From a bacterium (GTDB lineage Bacteria > CG2-30-53-67 > CG2-30-70-394), in the NCBI GenBank assembly GCA_024278555.1, contig JAJRSX010000044.1, forward strand, positions 1-11,753: a stretch of 11,753 bases of DNA, in the 5' to 3' direction. This document shows, one piece after another, positions 1 to 11,314 of the stretch. The position numbers were made by a program, and so were the translations under genes. The notes beneath the pieces are model-generated. The model ran no database searches. It had not been told where the DNA came from and saw only the letters and a list, made by a program, of their open reading frames with translations. How positions within the stretch are numbered: the stretch's first letter is position 1; each line of letters opens with the position of its first letter.

Positions 1-32
1 CGCGCCCTCAATCGTGTTGTTTTCCGATGGAG

Positions 33-66
33 TTCTCTGCGCCCTCTGGGTCTCTGTGGTGAAAAT
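33..66. repeat. CTCTG-periodic intergenic repeat
   Basis: Three CTCTG units start at 35, 44 and 52, followed by GTGGTGAAAA. From memory, this resembles a short repeat of the form TCTCTGTGTCTCTGTGGTGAA that turns up between genes in many unrelated environmental bacteria; that resemblance is not verified here. It lies in the 173-base non-coding stretch downstream of the HAD gene. I see no gene in 1-173 and no clear terminator. Function is unknown. Confidence 0.45.
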
Positions 67-173
67 CTCTTCCGGGAGCCCTCCACCTCCCAGCCGAGGC
101 GTGGAGCGACGCCGTACTTGGACTGCATTGCGATTTCCGCTACTCCTCTCAGGGCTATTTCTGCTGACTCTCT

Positions 174-851
174 CTACCGCAGGAGCGCCGTGACCATCTC
201 CGGGGTGACCTCGGCGAGGGTGGCGACGACCCGATCCGCCTCGCCGAGGCGTTCGGCCGGATAGGTGTGGGCGACCGCGAGACAGCGCATCCCCGCCCCC
301 TTGGCCGCCGCGATCCCCGCCACCGTGTCCTCGACCACCAGGCAGGCGTCGGCGGCCAGCGGGGAGAGGCCGGTGCGGTTGAGGGCGGCGAGAGCGGCCA
401 CGTACCCCTCGGGGTCCGGTTTGCCATGGGCGACGTCCTCGGCCGCCACCAGGGCGGTGAAGCAGTCGGTGAGGGAGGCGGCGGCGAGGACCATCTCCAC
501 CTCCTGACGCAGGGCGCCGGAGCAGATGGCGAGGCGGTGGTGGCGGGCCAGCCCACGCACCACCGCTGCCGCCTCCGGGAAGAGGGGAGGGTCTTGCGCC
601 ATGCGCGTGAGGTAGCGCGCCGCCTTCTCGTCGATGAGCCGTCTCACCTCGGCGTCGGTGATCTCCCCTCCACGGTCCTCCACCGCGTGGCGGAAGCAGT
701 CGGCATCATCGAAGCCGACATAGCGGTCGAAGTATTCGGCCTCGGAGAGGGCGTGGCCGAGGGGGGCGAGCGCCTCGTTGAAGAGGGCCAGGTGGATCCG
801 CTCGTCGTCGAGGAGGACACCGTTGAAGTCGAAGATGACCGCGTGATCCAT
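174..851 (-). CDS. HAD-superfamily hydrolase, beta-phosphoglucomutase-like
   Basis: A 225-residue protein of the usual length for HAD subfamily IA (beta-phosphoglucomutase, phosphoglycolate phosphatase and related enzymes), which act on small phosphorylated metabolites in the cytoplasm. Motif I is FDFNGVLLDD at residues 7-16: nucleophile Asp8 is present, but the second Asp, normally the general acid/base, is Asn10. The helical cap spans about residues 17-90. Motif II is CSG (Ser111), motif III Lys144 in HGKPDP, and motif IV Glu174-Asp175 in VVEDTVAGIAAAKGAG. The ATG at 849-851 has a GGGAG ribosome site about 11 bases upstream. The gene is transcribed away from the M23 gene, with a 143-base shared upstream region. 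The substrate cannot be told from sequence. The Asn may lower or change phosphatase activity, or may mark a subfamily. Confidence 0.88.
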   Translation of the reverse strand: MDHAVIFDFNGVLLDDERIHLALFNEALAPLGHALSEAEYFDRYVGFDDADCFRHAVEDRGGEITDAEVRRLIDEKAARYLTRMAQDPPLFPEAAAVVRGLARHHRLAICSGALRQEVEMVLAAASLTDCFTALVAAEDVAHGKPDPEGYVAALAALNRTGLSPLAADACLVVEDTVAGIAAAKGAGMRCLAVAHTYPAERLGEADRVVATLAEVTPEMVTALLR

Positions 852-994
852 AGGGGGTATGTCTCCCGGGCGGGCAAGCCGATAAGGTGAAGTTCAATGG
901 TGCGGGCGCAAAACCCGGCTGGCTCGCAGGGCCGCTAGTTTGACCCCTCTCCCCCTGCGTGATACAGACCGCCCGCCCTGCAGAGACCTTGAGT

Positions 995-1870
995 ATGTCC
1001 CGTCTAGAATTCCGCCTTCAGGTCCACCGAGGGGATGGTGCGGTGCACGTCGCCCACCTCCCCCGGCCCCTCCTCATCGCCCTCGCCGCCCTGCTCCCCG
1101 CCTGCGTCGTGTTGACGGTGGCGACGATCGCGCTCGTCGGCCACAGCCGCCAGGTGAGCGCGGAGCTGGCGGCCCTGGAGGAGGGGTACCAGGGGTCCCG
1201 TTACCTCTACGACCGACTCAACGACGAGCTCGCCCAGGTGCGGCGTCTCAACGACCGGCTGCGGGTCGTCGCCGACAACCGTCCGCCGTCGATCAACGGC
1301 CAGTTCTTCGGCCTTGGCGGCCTCTCCCCCTCCCCCTCTGTGGACGCCGCTCCGCTGAGCCGTCGCCTCCACGACCTTGCGCGGGCCACCGATGCGGCGG
1401 CAGGGGAGATCGAACGGCAGGGAGCGGGCTTCGTGGAGCTCACCCGGCTGCTGGAGGGGCGCCAGGCAGAGATGGCGACCCTCCCCTCCATTCGCCCGGC
1501 GCGCGGCTGGATCGCCTCCCCCTTCGGCCGCCGCCTCGACCCGTACAACCACCGGTGGAAGATGCATGAGGGCATCGACATCGCCGGCCGTTTCGGTACC
1601 CCGGTGGTCGCCAGCGCCGACGGCGAGGTGGCGAAGGTGGCGAGAGATCGTGGCGGCTACGGCCAGTTTGTCCTCCTCGACCACGGTGACACGGTGGAGA
1701 CCCTCTACGGCCACCTGGCGCAGGTGATCGTCGAGCCGGGCGACGTGGTCCGGCGCGGCGACGTCATTGCCTACATGGGCTCCACCGGCCGCTCCACCGG
1801 CCCCCACGTCCACTACGAGGTGCGGGTCGCCGGGGTCCACCGCAACCCGGTGGACTACATGCACGAGTAG
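995..1870 (+). CDS. Membrane-anchored M23 family metallopeptidase (peptidoglycan endopeptidase-like)
   Basis: A 291-residue zinc peptidase, predicted to cleave peptidoglycan cross-links in the periplasm. A short cytoplasmic N-terminus is followed by one hydrophobic segment (about residues 26-48), a Glu/Arg/Leu-rich stretch likely to be coiled coil (about 50-95), and a C-terminal LytM/M23 domain (about 165-290). The domain has SPFGRRLDP, the first zinc ligands His191 and Asp195 in MHEGIDIA, and the HxH motif His271-Val-His273 in GPHVHYEV, so it looks catalytically intact. I chose the ATG at 995. A GTG at 959 would add 12 residues that do not look like family sequence. Ribosome-site signal is weak at both. 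secA starts 79 bases downstream; an M23 gene next to secA is a known gammaproteobacterial arrangement. Co-transcription is plausible but unproven. Confidence 0.9.
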   Translation: MSRLEFRLQVHRGDGAVHVAHLPRPLLIALAALLPACVVLTVATIALVGHSRQVSAELAALEEGYQGSRYLYDRLNDELAQVRRLNDRLRVVADNRPPSINGQFFGLGGLSPSPSVDAAPLSRRLHDLARATDAAAGEIERQGAGFVELTRLLEGRQAEMATLPSIRPARGWIASPFGRRLDPYNHRWKMHEGIDIAGRFGTPVVASADGEVAKVARDRGGYGQFVLLDHGDTVETLYGHLAQVIVEPGDVVRRGDVIAYMGSTGRSTGPHVHYEVRVAGVHRNPVDYMHE

Positions 1871-1949
1871 CCCCCCTCTGCCGCGCGGCCCGTCTCCGGG
1901 GCCCCGTGTGGTAGAGTGCCGCACTTTCGCGGTTGCACCCTGCGAGCCT

Positions 1950-4730
<2,781 letters not shown>

Positions 4731-4913
4731 TGAGACAACCGGGGCGCTTGCGGCGCCAGGGCTTGGGGAGAGAGGGAGGTGGGAGGGTCGCCCCGCGGGC
4801 TGATGAGATGGTGATGAAGCCACCCATGAAACGATCATCGCCGGCCGCGGGCCGGCACCACCCCTACATCCCTATCTCCCTACATCCCTAGCCGCCGCGA
4901 GTGCAACGAGCCC
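4731..4913. other. Intergenic gap after secA with a GC hairpin and a short direct repeat
   Basis: I find no convincing gene in these 183 bases. There is a perfect 7-bp stem with a 3-base loop (GCCGGCC GCG GGCCGGC, 4840-4856). It has no T-run, so it is not a standard intrinsic terminator. Just downstream lies a 13-base direct repeat, listed separately. The nitrilase-like gene begins at 4914. Confidence 0.5.
4862..4890. repeat. 13-bp direct repeat CCCTACATCCCTA x2
   Basis: Two exact copies of CCCTACATCCCTA at 4862-4874 and 4878-4890 are separated by TCT, a 16-base period. The A/T-containing, pyrimidine-only-on-one-side pattern contrasts with the GC-rich surroundings. It sits 24 bases before the nitrilase-like start codon. 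It could be an operator-like site or a fragment of a dispersed repeat; nothing in the sequence decides between them. Confidence 0.55.
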
Positions 4914-5729
4914 ATGGTCACCGTCGCCGCCATCCAGACCGCCGCCACCCTTGATGTGGGGCACAACATCGCCCACCTCGCCGAACTCACCGCGGTGGCG
5001 GCGGAGCGTGGCGCCGCCCTCGTCTGTCTGCCGCAGCTCTGCTGCACCCCGTGGTTTCCGGCCGCCGGAACGCCCGTGCCGATCGACGACCACCGGTCGC
5101 TCCTCGACCCCCTGGCCGAGGTCGCCGCCACCCGGTCGATCCACCTGATCGCCCCGCTCCCCGAGCGTGACGGTGACCGGTGGTACAACACCGCCTTCCT
5201 CCTTGCCCCGGATGGCTCCATCGCCGGACGCCACCGCAAGACACAGCTCCCGGAGATCGACGGCTACCGGGAACGAAGCTGCTTCACCGCCGGCGACGGG
5301 CCACCGAGCGTGTTCGAGGTGGCGGAGCTCAAGGTCGGGGTGCAGATCTGCTGGGAAAACTACTTCCCCGAGGGGCCACGGCTCCTGGCCCTGGCCGGCG
5401 CCGACCTCATCTTCGCCCCCACCGCCTCCGCCCTCGATTCACGGGACCGGTGGCGTGCGCTCCTCGCCTCCCACGCCCTGTGCAACAACCTCTACCTCCT
5501 GCGTCTCAACCGCATGGGCGACGAGGGGGATCTCCACTTCTACGGCCGCTCCTTCGTCGCCGACCCCCTCGGCGAAGTATTTGCCGAGGCCGGCGAGGGC
5601 GAGGCGATCCTCATGGCGGAGATCGACCCGGCCCGGGTGGCCGAGGCACGCGAGCGCACCCACTTCCTCGACGACCGGCGGCCGGAGAGCTACGGCGGCC
5701 TCACCGTCGTCCCCGCGGCCGACCGGTAG
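4914..5729 (+). CDS. Nitrilase-superfamily (carbon-nitrogen hydrolase) protein, N-carbamoylputrescine amidase-like, catalytic Glu replaced by Gln
   Basis: A 271-residue single-domain member of the nitrilase superfamily, whose enzymes cleave amide or nitrile C-N bonds with a Glu-Lys-Cys triad. The closest resemblance I recognise is to N-carbamoylputrescine amidase (polyamine synthesis), from GYRERSCF after the Lys, CWENYFPEGPR around the Cys, and FYGRSFVADPLGEV and DDRRPESYGGL near the end. Lys109 (GRHRKTQLPE) and Cys146 (VQICWEN) are present. Where the family has the catalytic Glu (QELF..PYF), this protein has Gln41 in CLPQLCCTPWF, codon CAG at 5034-5036. The fold looks intact, with no frameshift or truncation. 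It may be a non-catalytic or altered homologue, or the base may be a sequencing error. The start ATG has only a weak ribosome site. No polyamine genes are adjacent, so the substrate is unknown. Confidence 0.88.
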   Translation: MVTVAAIQTAATLDVGHNIAHLAELTAVAAERGAALVCLPQLCCTPWFPAAGTPVPIDDHRSLLDPLAEVAATRSIHLIAPLPERDGDRWYNTAFLLAPDGSIAGRHRKTQLPEIDGYRERSCFTAGDGPPSVFEVAELKVGVQICWENYFPEGPRLLALAGADLIFAPTASALDSRDRWRALLASHALCNNLYLLRLNRMGDEGDLHFYGRSFVADPLGEVFAEAGEGEAILMAEIDPARVAEARERTHFLDDRRPESYGGLTVVPAADR

Positions 5730-5754
5730 TCCGGCGCCCTCTCGAATCAGCCTC

Positions 5755-5848
5755 TGGGGTCAGGCTTGCAAACTTGCAAGTTTGGACCTCGCTGTTGGCC
5801 ACCAACGGGCAAACTCGCAAGTTTGCAAAGGTTGCAAGCCTGACCCCA
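5755..5848. repeat. ~94-bp palindromic intergenic repeat (REP/MITE-like)
   Basis: The outer arms TGGGGTCAGGCTTGCAA (5755-5771) and TTGCAAGCCTGACCCCA (5832-5848) are a perfect 17-bp inverted repeat. Each arm also holds a self-complementary 16-mer: CAAACTTGCAAGTTTG (5769-5784, perfect) and CAAACTCGCAAGTTTG (5810-5825, one mismatch). The centre has a small GTTGG-CCA-CCAAC hairpin (5794-5806). The A/T-rich arms stand out against the GC-rich genes. It lies between the nitrilase-like gene and maeB, touching the maeB ATG. GGGGTCAGG-type arms recall repeats mobilised by REP-associated (Y1) transposases, but no such transposase is in the window. Confidence 0.85.
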
Positions 5849-8206
<2,358 letters not shown>

Positions 8207-8250
8207 TGGGCGGGCCGTTGTACCGTTTCCGTTTTCCGTAGACGACCCCC

Positions 8251-8256
8251 GAGGAA
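8251..8256 (+). promoter_or_regulatory. Ribosome binding site of purE
   Basis: GAGGAA lies 6 bases before the purE ATG, the clearest ribosome site among the plus-strand genes. It supports the start at 8263 and suggests that purE is translated independently of maeB. Confidence 0.6.
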
Positions 8257-8262
8257 CGCGCC

Positions 8263-8760
8263 ATGCCCACCCCGAGAGTGACCATCGTCATGGGCTCCGA
8301 CTCCGACCTGCCGGTGATGGGGGTGGCGGCGGAGACCCTCGCCCGCTTGGAGATCCCCCACGAGGTGCGGGTCGCCTCGGCCCACCGCTCCCCGGACCAC
8401 ACCCGGCGGCTGGTGGCGGAGGCGGAGCAGGCCGGGGTGCAGTGCTTTATCGTCGGCGCTGGCGCCGCCGCCCACCTCGCCGGGGTGATCGCCGCGGAGA
8501 CGATCCGGCCGGTGGTCGGGGTGCCCCTGGACGCCTCTGCCCTGAAGGGCGTCGACGCCCTCTACGCCACCGTCCAGATGCCCGGCGGTATCCCGGTGGC
8601 GTGCATGGCGATCGGCAAGGCGGGGGCGAAGAACGCGGCCCTGTTCGCCGCCGAGCTCCTCGCCCTCTCCGACCCGGAGCTGGCCGCCCGCCTCACCAAG
8701 GACCGCGACGCCCAGGCGGCCACGGTGGCGGAGAAGGACCGGCGGGTCCGGGAGCGATGA
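8263..8760 (+). CDS. purE: N5-carboxyaminoimidazole ribonucleotide mutase, PurE class I
   Basis: A 165-residue class I PurE, which converts N5-CAIR to CAIR in de novo purine synthesis. The phosphate/substrate loop MGSDSDLP (10-17), SAHRSPD with catalytic His41, the GAGAAAHLAGVIAA segment, and the loop YATVQMPGGIPVA followed by GKAGAKNAALFAAELLAL are all present. The length is normal. A charged C-terminal tail (after about residue 140) varies within the family. Class I PurE normally works with PurK, whose gene is often adjacent; here the next gene is instead an overlapping secreted protease, so purK must lie elsewhere or be missing. Confidence 0.97.
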   Translation: MPTPRVTIVMGSDSDLPVMGVAAETLARLEIPHEVRVASAHRSPDHTRRLVAEAEQAGVQCFIVGAGAAAHLAGVIAAETIRPVVGVPLDASALKGVDALYATVQMPGGIPVACMAIGKAGAKNAALFAAELLALSDPELAARLTKDRDAQAATVAEKDRRVRER

Positions 8761-9551
8761 GGATGGGCCACCGGGCGGTGACGGTCCTCTCCCTCCTCGC
8801 CCTCCTCGCCGCCGACCCCGGCCGCGCCGCCTCCCTGGTGGAGACCGTGGCGGCGGTGCGGCCGGCGATCGTCGCGGTGGGGAGCTACCAGCTCCGCCGG
8901 ACGCCGCCATCGCACTACCTCGGCACCGGCTTTGTGGTCGGCGACGGTCGCCTCTGTCTCACCAACGCCCACGTGGTGGCGCCGGTGGTCGACCGCCACC
9001 ACGGGGAGGAGGAGAGCCTGCTCGCCCTCTTCGCCCGTGAAGGCGACGGAGTGCGCCGCCGCACCGCGCGGGTGGTGGGGCGCGACAACGACCACGACCT
9101 GGCGCTGTTGGCCTTCGACGGGCCGCCCCTGCCCGCCCTGCGCCTCGCCGACTCACACCGGGTGCGCGAGGGGGAGGCGGTGGCGATCACCGGCTTTCCC
9201 ATCGGCATGGTCCTCGGGCCGCATCCGGCGACCCACCGTGGAATCGTCGCCGCCATCGTCCCGATCACCGACCCGGCGCTCAGCAGCCGCCGCCTCACCG
9301 GCCGCCGCGTCCACCAGCTCCGCCACCCCTTCCCCATCTTCCAGCTCGACCTCACCGCCTACCCGGGCAACTCCGGCTCCCCCCTCTACCGGCCGGCCGA
9401 CGGCGCGGTGGTCGGGGTGATCAACGCGGTCTTTGCCAAGCGGGGCAAGGAGTCCGCCCTCACCCACCCCTCCGGGATCACCTACGCCATCCCCATCCAC
9501 CTCGCCCTGCCGTTGCTGAAGGCGGCCGGGGTGAAGCTCCCGGGCCGGTGA
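8757..9551 (+). CDS. Secreted trypsin-like serine protease (S1, HtrA-like, no PDZ domain)
   Basis: A 264-residue protein with a signal peptide: a basic start, a hydrophobic core of about residues 8-19, and likely cleavage after GRAA (22-25). It is therefore predicted to be periplasmic or secreted. The chymotrypsin-fold triad is visible: His72 in LTNAHVV, Asp114 in DHDLALL, and Ser206 in YPGNSGSPLY. The 'GTGFVV' strand before the His is typical of HtrA/DegP-type proteases, but the protein ends right after the protease domain, with no PDZ domain. Its ATG overlaps the purE stop (ATGA at 8757-8760), which suggests translational coupling; a second in-frame ATG is at 8763. A partner for purE is not obvious, so the pairing may be accidental. 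The target is unknown. Confidence 0.92.
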   Translation: MRMGHRAVTVLSLLALLAADPGRAASLVETVAAVRPAIVAVGSYQLRRTPPSHYLGTGFVVGDGRLCLTNAHVVAPVVDRHHGEEESLLALFAREGDGVRRRTARVVGRDNDHDLALLAFDGPPLPALRLADSHRVREGEAVAITGFPIGMVLGPHPATHRGIVAAIVPITDPALSSRRLTGRRVHQLRHPFPIFQLDLTAYPGNSGSPLYRPADGAVVGVINAVFAKRGKESALTHPSGITYAIPIHLALPLLKAAGVKLPGR

Positions 9552-9602
9552 TCCAGCGGAGGTCGGGCCAGGCAGACCGGCTGGCCGCTGCCACCGTCCA
9601 TC

Positions 9603-9801
9603 TACCCGAATCTGCGGGTCACCTCCTCGCCCGAGTCCTCGCCCGGGCAGGAGCGGCGTGCAGCCGCGACCCCGCGGCCTTGGGCCGCGGCCGGCCCTGC
9701 GGGCCGCAACCGGGGGTGCAACCCCCTCCTGCCACGGGTCGGACAACATCTTCGGGCATCTGCGCGCTGTCGCGACGATCTCCGGTGAGAAATACGGGCT
9801 A
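9603..9801. mobile_element. Possible small inserted element (MITE-like) with imperfect inverted ends
   Basis: The left end reads TACCCGAATCTGCGGGTCACC from 9603, and the right end, read on the minus strand from 9801, is TAGCCCGTATTTCTCACC. Both begin TA(G)CCCG, continue with an A/T-rich step and finish CACC, an imperfect terminal inverted repeat about 199 bases apart. No transposase is encoded inside. The interior carries a run of GC-rich hairpins (next entry). Boundaries and family are inference; a remnant or non-autonomous copy of an insertion sequence is the simplest reading. Confidence 0.35.
9672..9726. repeat. Cluster of three GC-rich hairpins
   Basis: Three stem-loops follow one another. 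CCGCGGCC-TTG-GGCCGCGG is a perfect 8-bp stem (9672-9690). GGCCC-TGC-GGGCC is next (about 9693-9705). GGGGGT-GCA-ACCCCC closes the run (9712-9726). They lie between two convergent genes, the protease (+) and the cupin gene (-), where they could slow or end transcription from both sides. They lack T-runs, so they are not classical terminators. The rest of 9552-9798 holds no gene I can support. Confidence 0.7.
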
Positions 9802-10137
9802 CGTGGCGGGCGCAAGGCCGCCATCGGGGTAGAAGACCGCCAGCCACACGGTGGCCTGCGCCGGATCGGTCCACGCCACCCGGTGGCGGGTGTGGGCCGG
9901 GATGAGGAGGTGGTCGCCGGGGGTGAGGGTGATCTCGCGCCCACCGGCAAAGGCGATCCGCGCGGCGCCGGCGAGCAGGGCCACCCACTCCGCCTCCTCC
10001 TGATCGTACCAGAACCCGTCGGGCGAGCGGTGGCCGTGGGAGACGATCCGCTCCACCCGCACCCGGCCGACGCCGGCGAGGCGATCGACCCGCTCGCCGC
10101 CGCCGCCGGCCCCGGTGTCGCGAAAGAGGTTGTCCAC
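9799..10137 (-). CDS. Small cupin-domain protein
   Basis: A 112-residue single-cupin protein. The conserved core includes RIVSHGHRSPDGFWYDQ with likely metal ligands His34 and His36, EEAEWV with candidate Glu ligands (47, 48, 50), PGDHLLIPAHTRHRV with His85, then VWLAVFYPD. This combination is shared by a family of small cupins of unknown function. A metal-bound beta-barrel is expected; the reaction is unknown. The start is GTG at 10135-10137, with AGGGA about 7 bases upstream. The longer upstream open frame is a shadow of the PilZ and yggS genes. The PilZ stop is only 8 bases upstream, so the two are probably one transcript. The last residues after VFYPD look non-conserved, and the TAG stop coincides with the end of the putative inserted element. 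Confidence 0.85.
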   Translation of the reverse strand: MDNLFRDTGAGGGGERVDRLAGVGRVRVERIVSHGHRSPDGFWYDQEEAEWVALLAGAARIAFAGGREITLTPGDHLLIPAHTRHRVAWTDPAQATVWLAVFYPDGGLAPAT

Positions 10138-10145
10138 GGTGTTCC

Positions 10146-10535
10146 CTACCGCGGCGTGCGGCGCCGGTTGAAGAGAGACCAGAGGCGCGGGTCCATGCCG
10201 GCGGCGACGGTGTCGACCTCCTCCATCTCGAAGCCGTAGCGCACGTGGTCGTCCTGGATCGCCATCCAGCGCACGGTGGCGCCGATCTCCATGGGACGGC
10301 CGGTCGGGCGTGGCCGGATGCGCAGGACCACCGCCTCGCCCACGTCGAGGATCGGGGTGGAGGCGGCGGGCCACCGCAGGCCGACGCCGCCGGCGCTGAG
10401 GTCGAGGAGCTCGGCGGTCAGGGCGGTCCCGTCGGCCAGGAGGAGGGCGACCTCGAGAAAGGTGTCGAGGCCGCTCTCGATGCGGTAGTAGCGCCGCTGG
10501 GTGGCGCCCGAGCCTTCGCCGGGAGGGGGGGCCAT
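10146..10535 (-). CDS. PilZ-domain protein (probable c-di-GMP receptor)
   Basis: A 129-residue protein that is essentially one PilZ domain, the common receptor for the second messenger cyclic di-GMP. Both binding motifs are present: RxxxR at Arg14-Arg18 (RRYYR) and DxSxxG at Asp45-Ser47-Gly50 (DLSAGG). Ligand binding is therefore likely. There is no output domain, signal peptide or membrane segment, so it would act by binding a partner protein. A GGAG ribosome site lies 8 bases before the ATG. It starts 21 bases after the yggS stop and ends 8 bases before the cupin start, consistent with an operon. The process it controls (motility, adhesion or other) cannot be told from these neighbours. Confidence 0.92.
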   Translation of the reverse strand: MAPPPGEGSGATQRRYYRIESGLDTFLEVALLLADGTALTAELLDLSAGGVGLRWPAASTPILDVGEAVVLRIRPRPTGRPMEIGATVRWMAIQDDHVRYGFEMEEVDTVAAGMDPRLWSLFNRRRTPR

Positions 10536-10556
10536 CGAGGTCTCCGTACGACCGGG

Positions 10557-11234
10557 TCAGCCGCGCGCTCCGAACAGGGCGGTCCCGACGCGCACCCAGT
10601 GAGCCCCCTCCTCGATCGCCGCCTCGAAGTCGAGGCTCATCCCCAACGAGAGGCGCAGCCGCCGGCCGGCGCGCCCTTCCAGCTCCCGCGCCAGGCGGGC
10701 AGCGGCCCGGAAGTAGGGGCGCGCCGCCTCCGGATCCGGATCGTACGGCGGCACCGCCATGATCCCCTCCACCGCCAGCTCCGGCAGCGCCGCCGTCACC
10801 GCCCAGAGATCGGCGAGCCCCTCCGGCAGGACCCCGCCCTTCTGCGGCTCGCGGCCGATGTTCACCTGCAGGAGGATCCGTTGCGGCGCGCCCGCCTCGG
10901 CCGCGGCGCGGGCGATCGCCGTCGCCAGGGAGGGGCGGTCGACCGCGTGGATCAGATCGAAGAGGGCGACCGCGGCCCGCGCCTTGTTGCGCTGCAACCG
11001 GCCGATCAGGTGGGCCTCGGCCACCCCGGTGAGCTGCGGCATCTTCTCTCGTGCCTCCTGCACCCGCGACTCGCCGAGGACCGCCGCCCCGGCGTCCACC
11101 ACCGGCTGGACCACCGCCACCGGCTGATACTTGGAGACCGCCACCAAGACCACCTCGGCCGGATCGCGCCCGGCGCGGCCACACGCCGCCGCGATCCGCC
11201 CCCGCACCGCCGCCACCCGCGCCGCCGGGGTCAT
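10557..11234 (-). CDS. yggS: YggS family pyridoxal phosphate homeostasis protein (PLPBP)
   Basis: A 225-residue cytoplasmic PLP-binding protein with a TIM-barrel fold like the N-domain of alanine racemase. The family has no known enzyme activity and is needed for balanced vitamin B6 and amino-acid pools. Lys35 in VAVSKYQP is the PLP-binding lysine. HLIGRLQRNK and the phosphate-binding end SLGMSLDFEAAIEEGAHWVRVGTALFG (given in parts: SLGMS.DFE and VRVGTALFG) are conserved. The usual GENRVQE reads GESRVQE. The ATG (11232-11234) overlaps the stop of the toxin remnant as ATGA, and its GGGAGG ribosome site lies inside that remnant. In many proteobacteria yggS sits near pilus or proline-synthesis genes; here it leads a yggS-pilZ-cupin run. 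Confidence 0.96.
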   Translation of the reverse strand: MTPAARVAAVRGRIAAACGRAGRDPAEVVLVAVSKYQPVAVVQPVVDAGAAVLGESRVQEAREKMPQLTGVAEAHLIGRLQRNKARAAVALFDLIHAVDRPSLATAIARAAAEAGAPQRILLQVNIGREPQKGGVLPEGLADLWAVTAALPELAVEGIMAVPPYDPDPEAARPYFRAAARLARELEGRAGRRLRLSLGMSLDFEAAIEEGAHWVRVGTALFGARG

Positions 11235-11314
11235 GTCGCCTCCCGCAGGGGTACCACCTCCACCTCCGTCAGCCGAAAGAGCCGGGCATCGGCGGTGACG
11301 AAGGCGTCGGCACC
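11231..11314 (-). pseudogene. C-terminal remnant of a PIN-domain (VapC-type) toxin
   Basis: In a different frame from the antitoxin upstream, 27 codons read GADAFVTADARLFRL, then TEVEVVPLREAT and a stop. This matches the usual end of PIN-domain ribonuclease toxins: a 'GAD..VT.D.RL' strand with the last acidic residue, then a final 'EVV.L' strand. About 100 N-terminal residues, including the other catalytic acids, are absent. There is no start codon of its own. The TGA (11231-11233) overlaps the yggS ATG. It is too short for a working toxin and overlaps the end of the antitoxin frame. Confidence 0.7.

Noticed and set aside
852-994. Divergent promoters between the HAD and M23 genes
   Set aside because: TTGAAC is present on the minus strand but no -10 lies at a suitable distance; no convincing plus-strand pair was seen.
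8221-8240. CCGTTTCCGTTTTCCG before purE, similar to TTTTCCGTTTCCG near 11556-11568
   Set aside because: The shared part is only about nine bases. It might be a scrap of the same dispersed element, but the evidence is too thin for a feature.
9658-10239. 193-codon plus-strand frame over the cupin gene
   Set aside because: It begins in the hairpin cluster and continues antisense to the cupin and PilZ genes; no family features.
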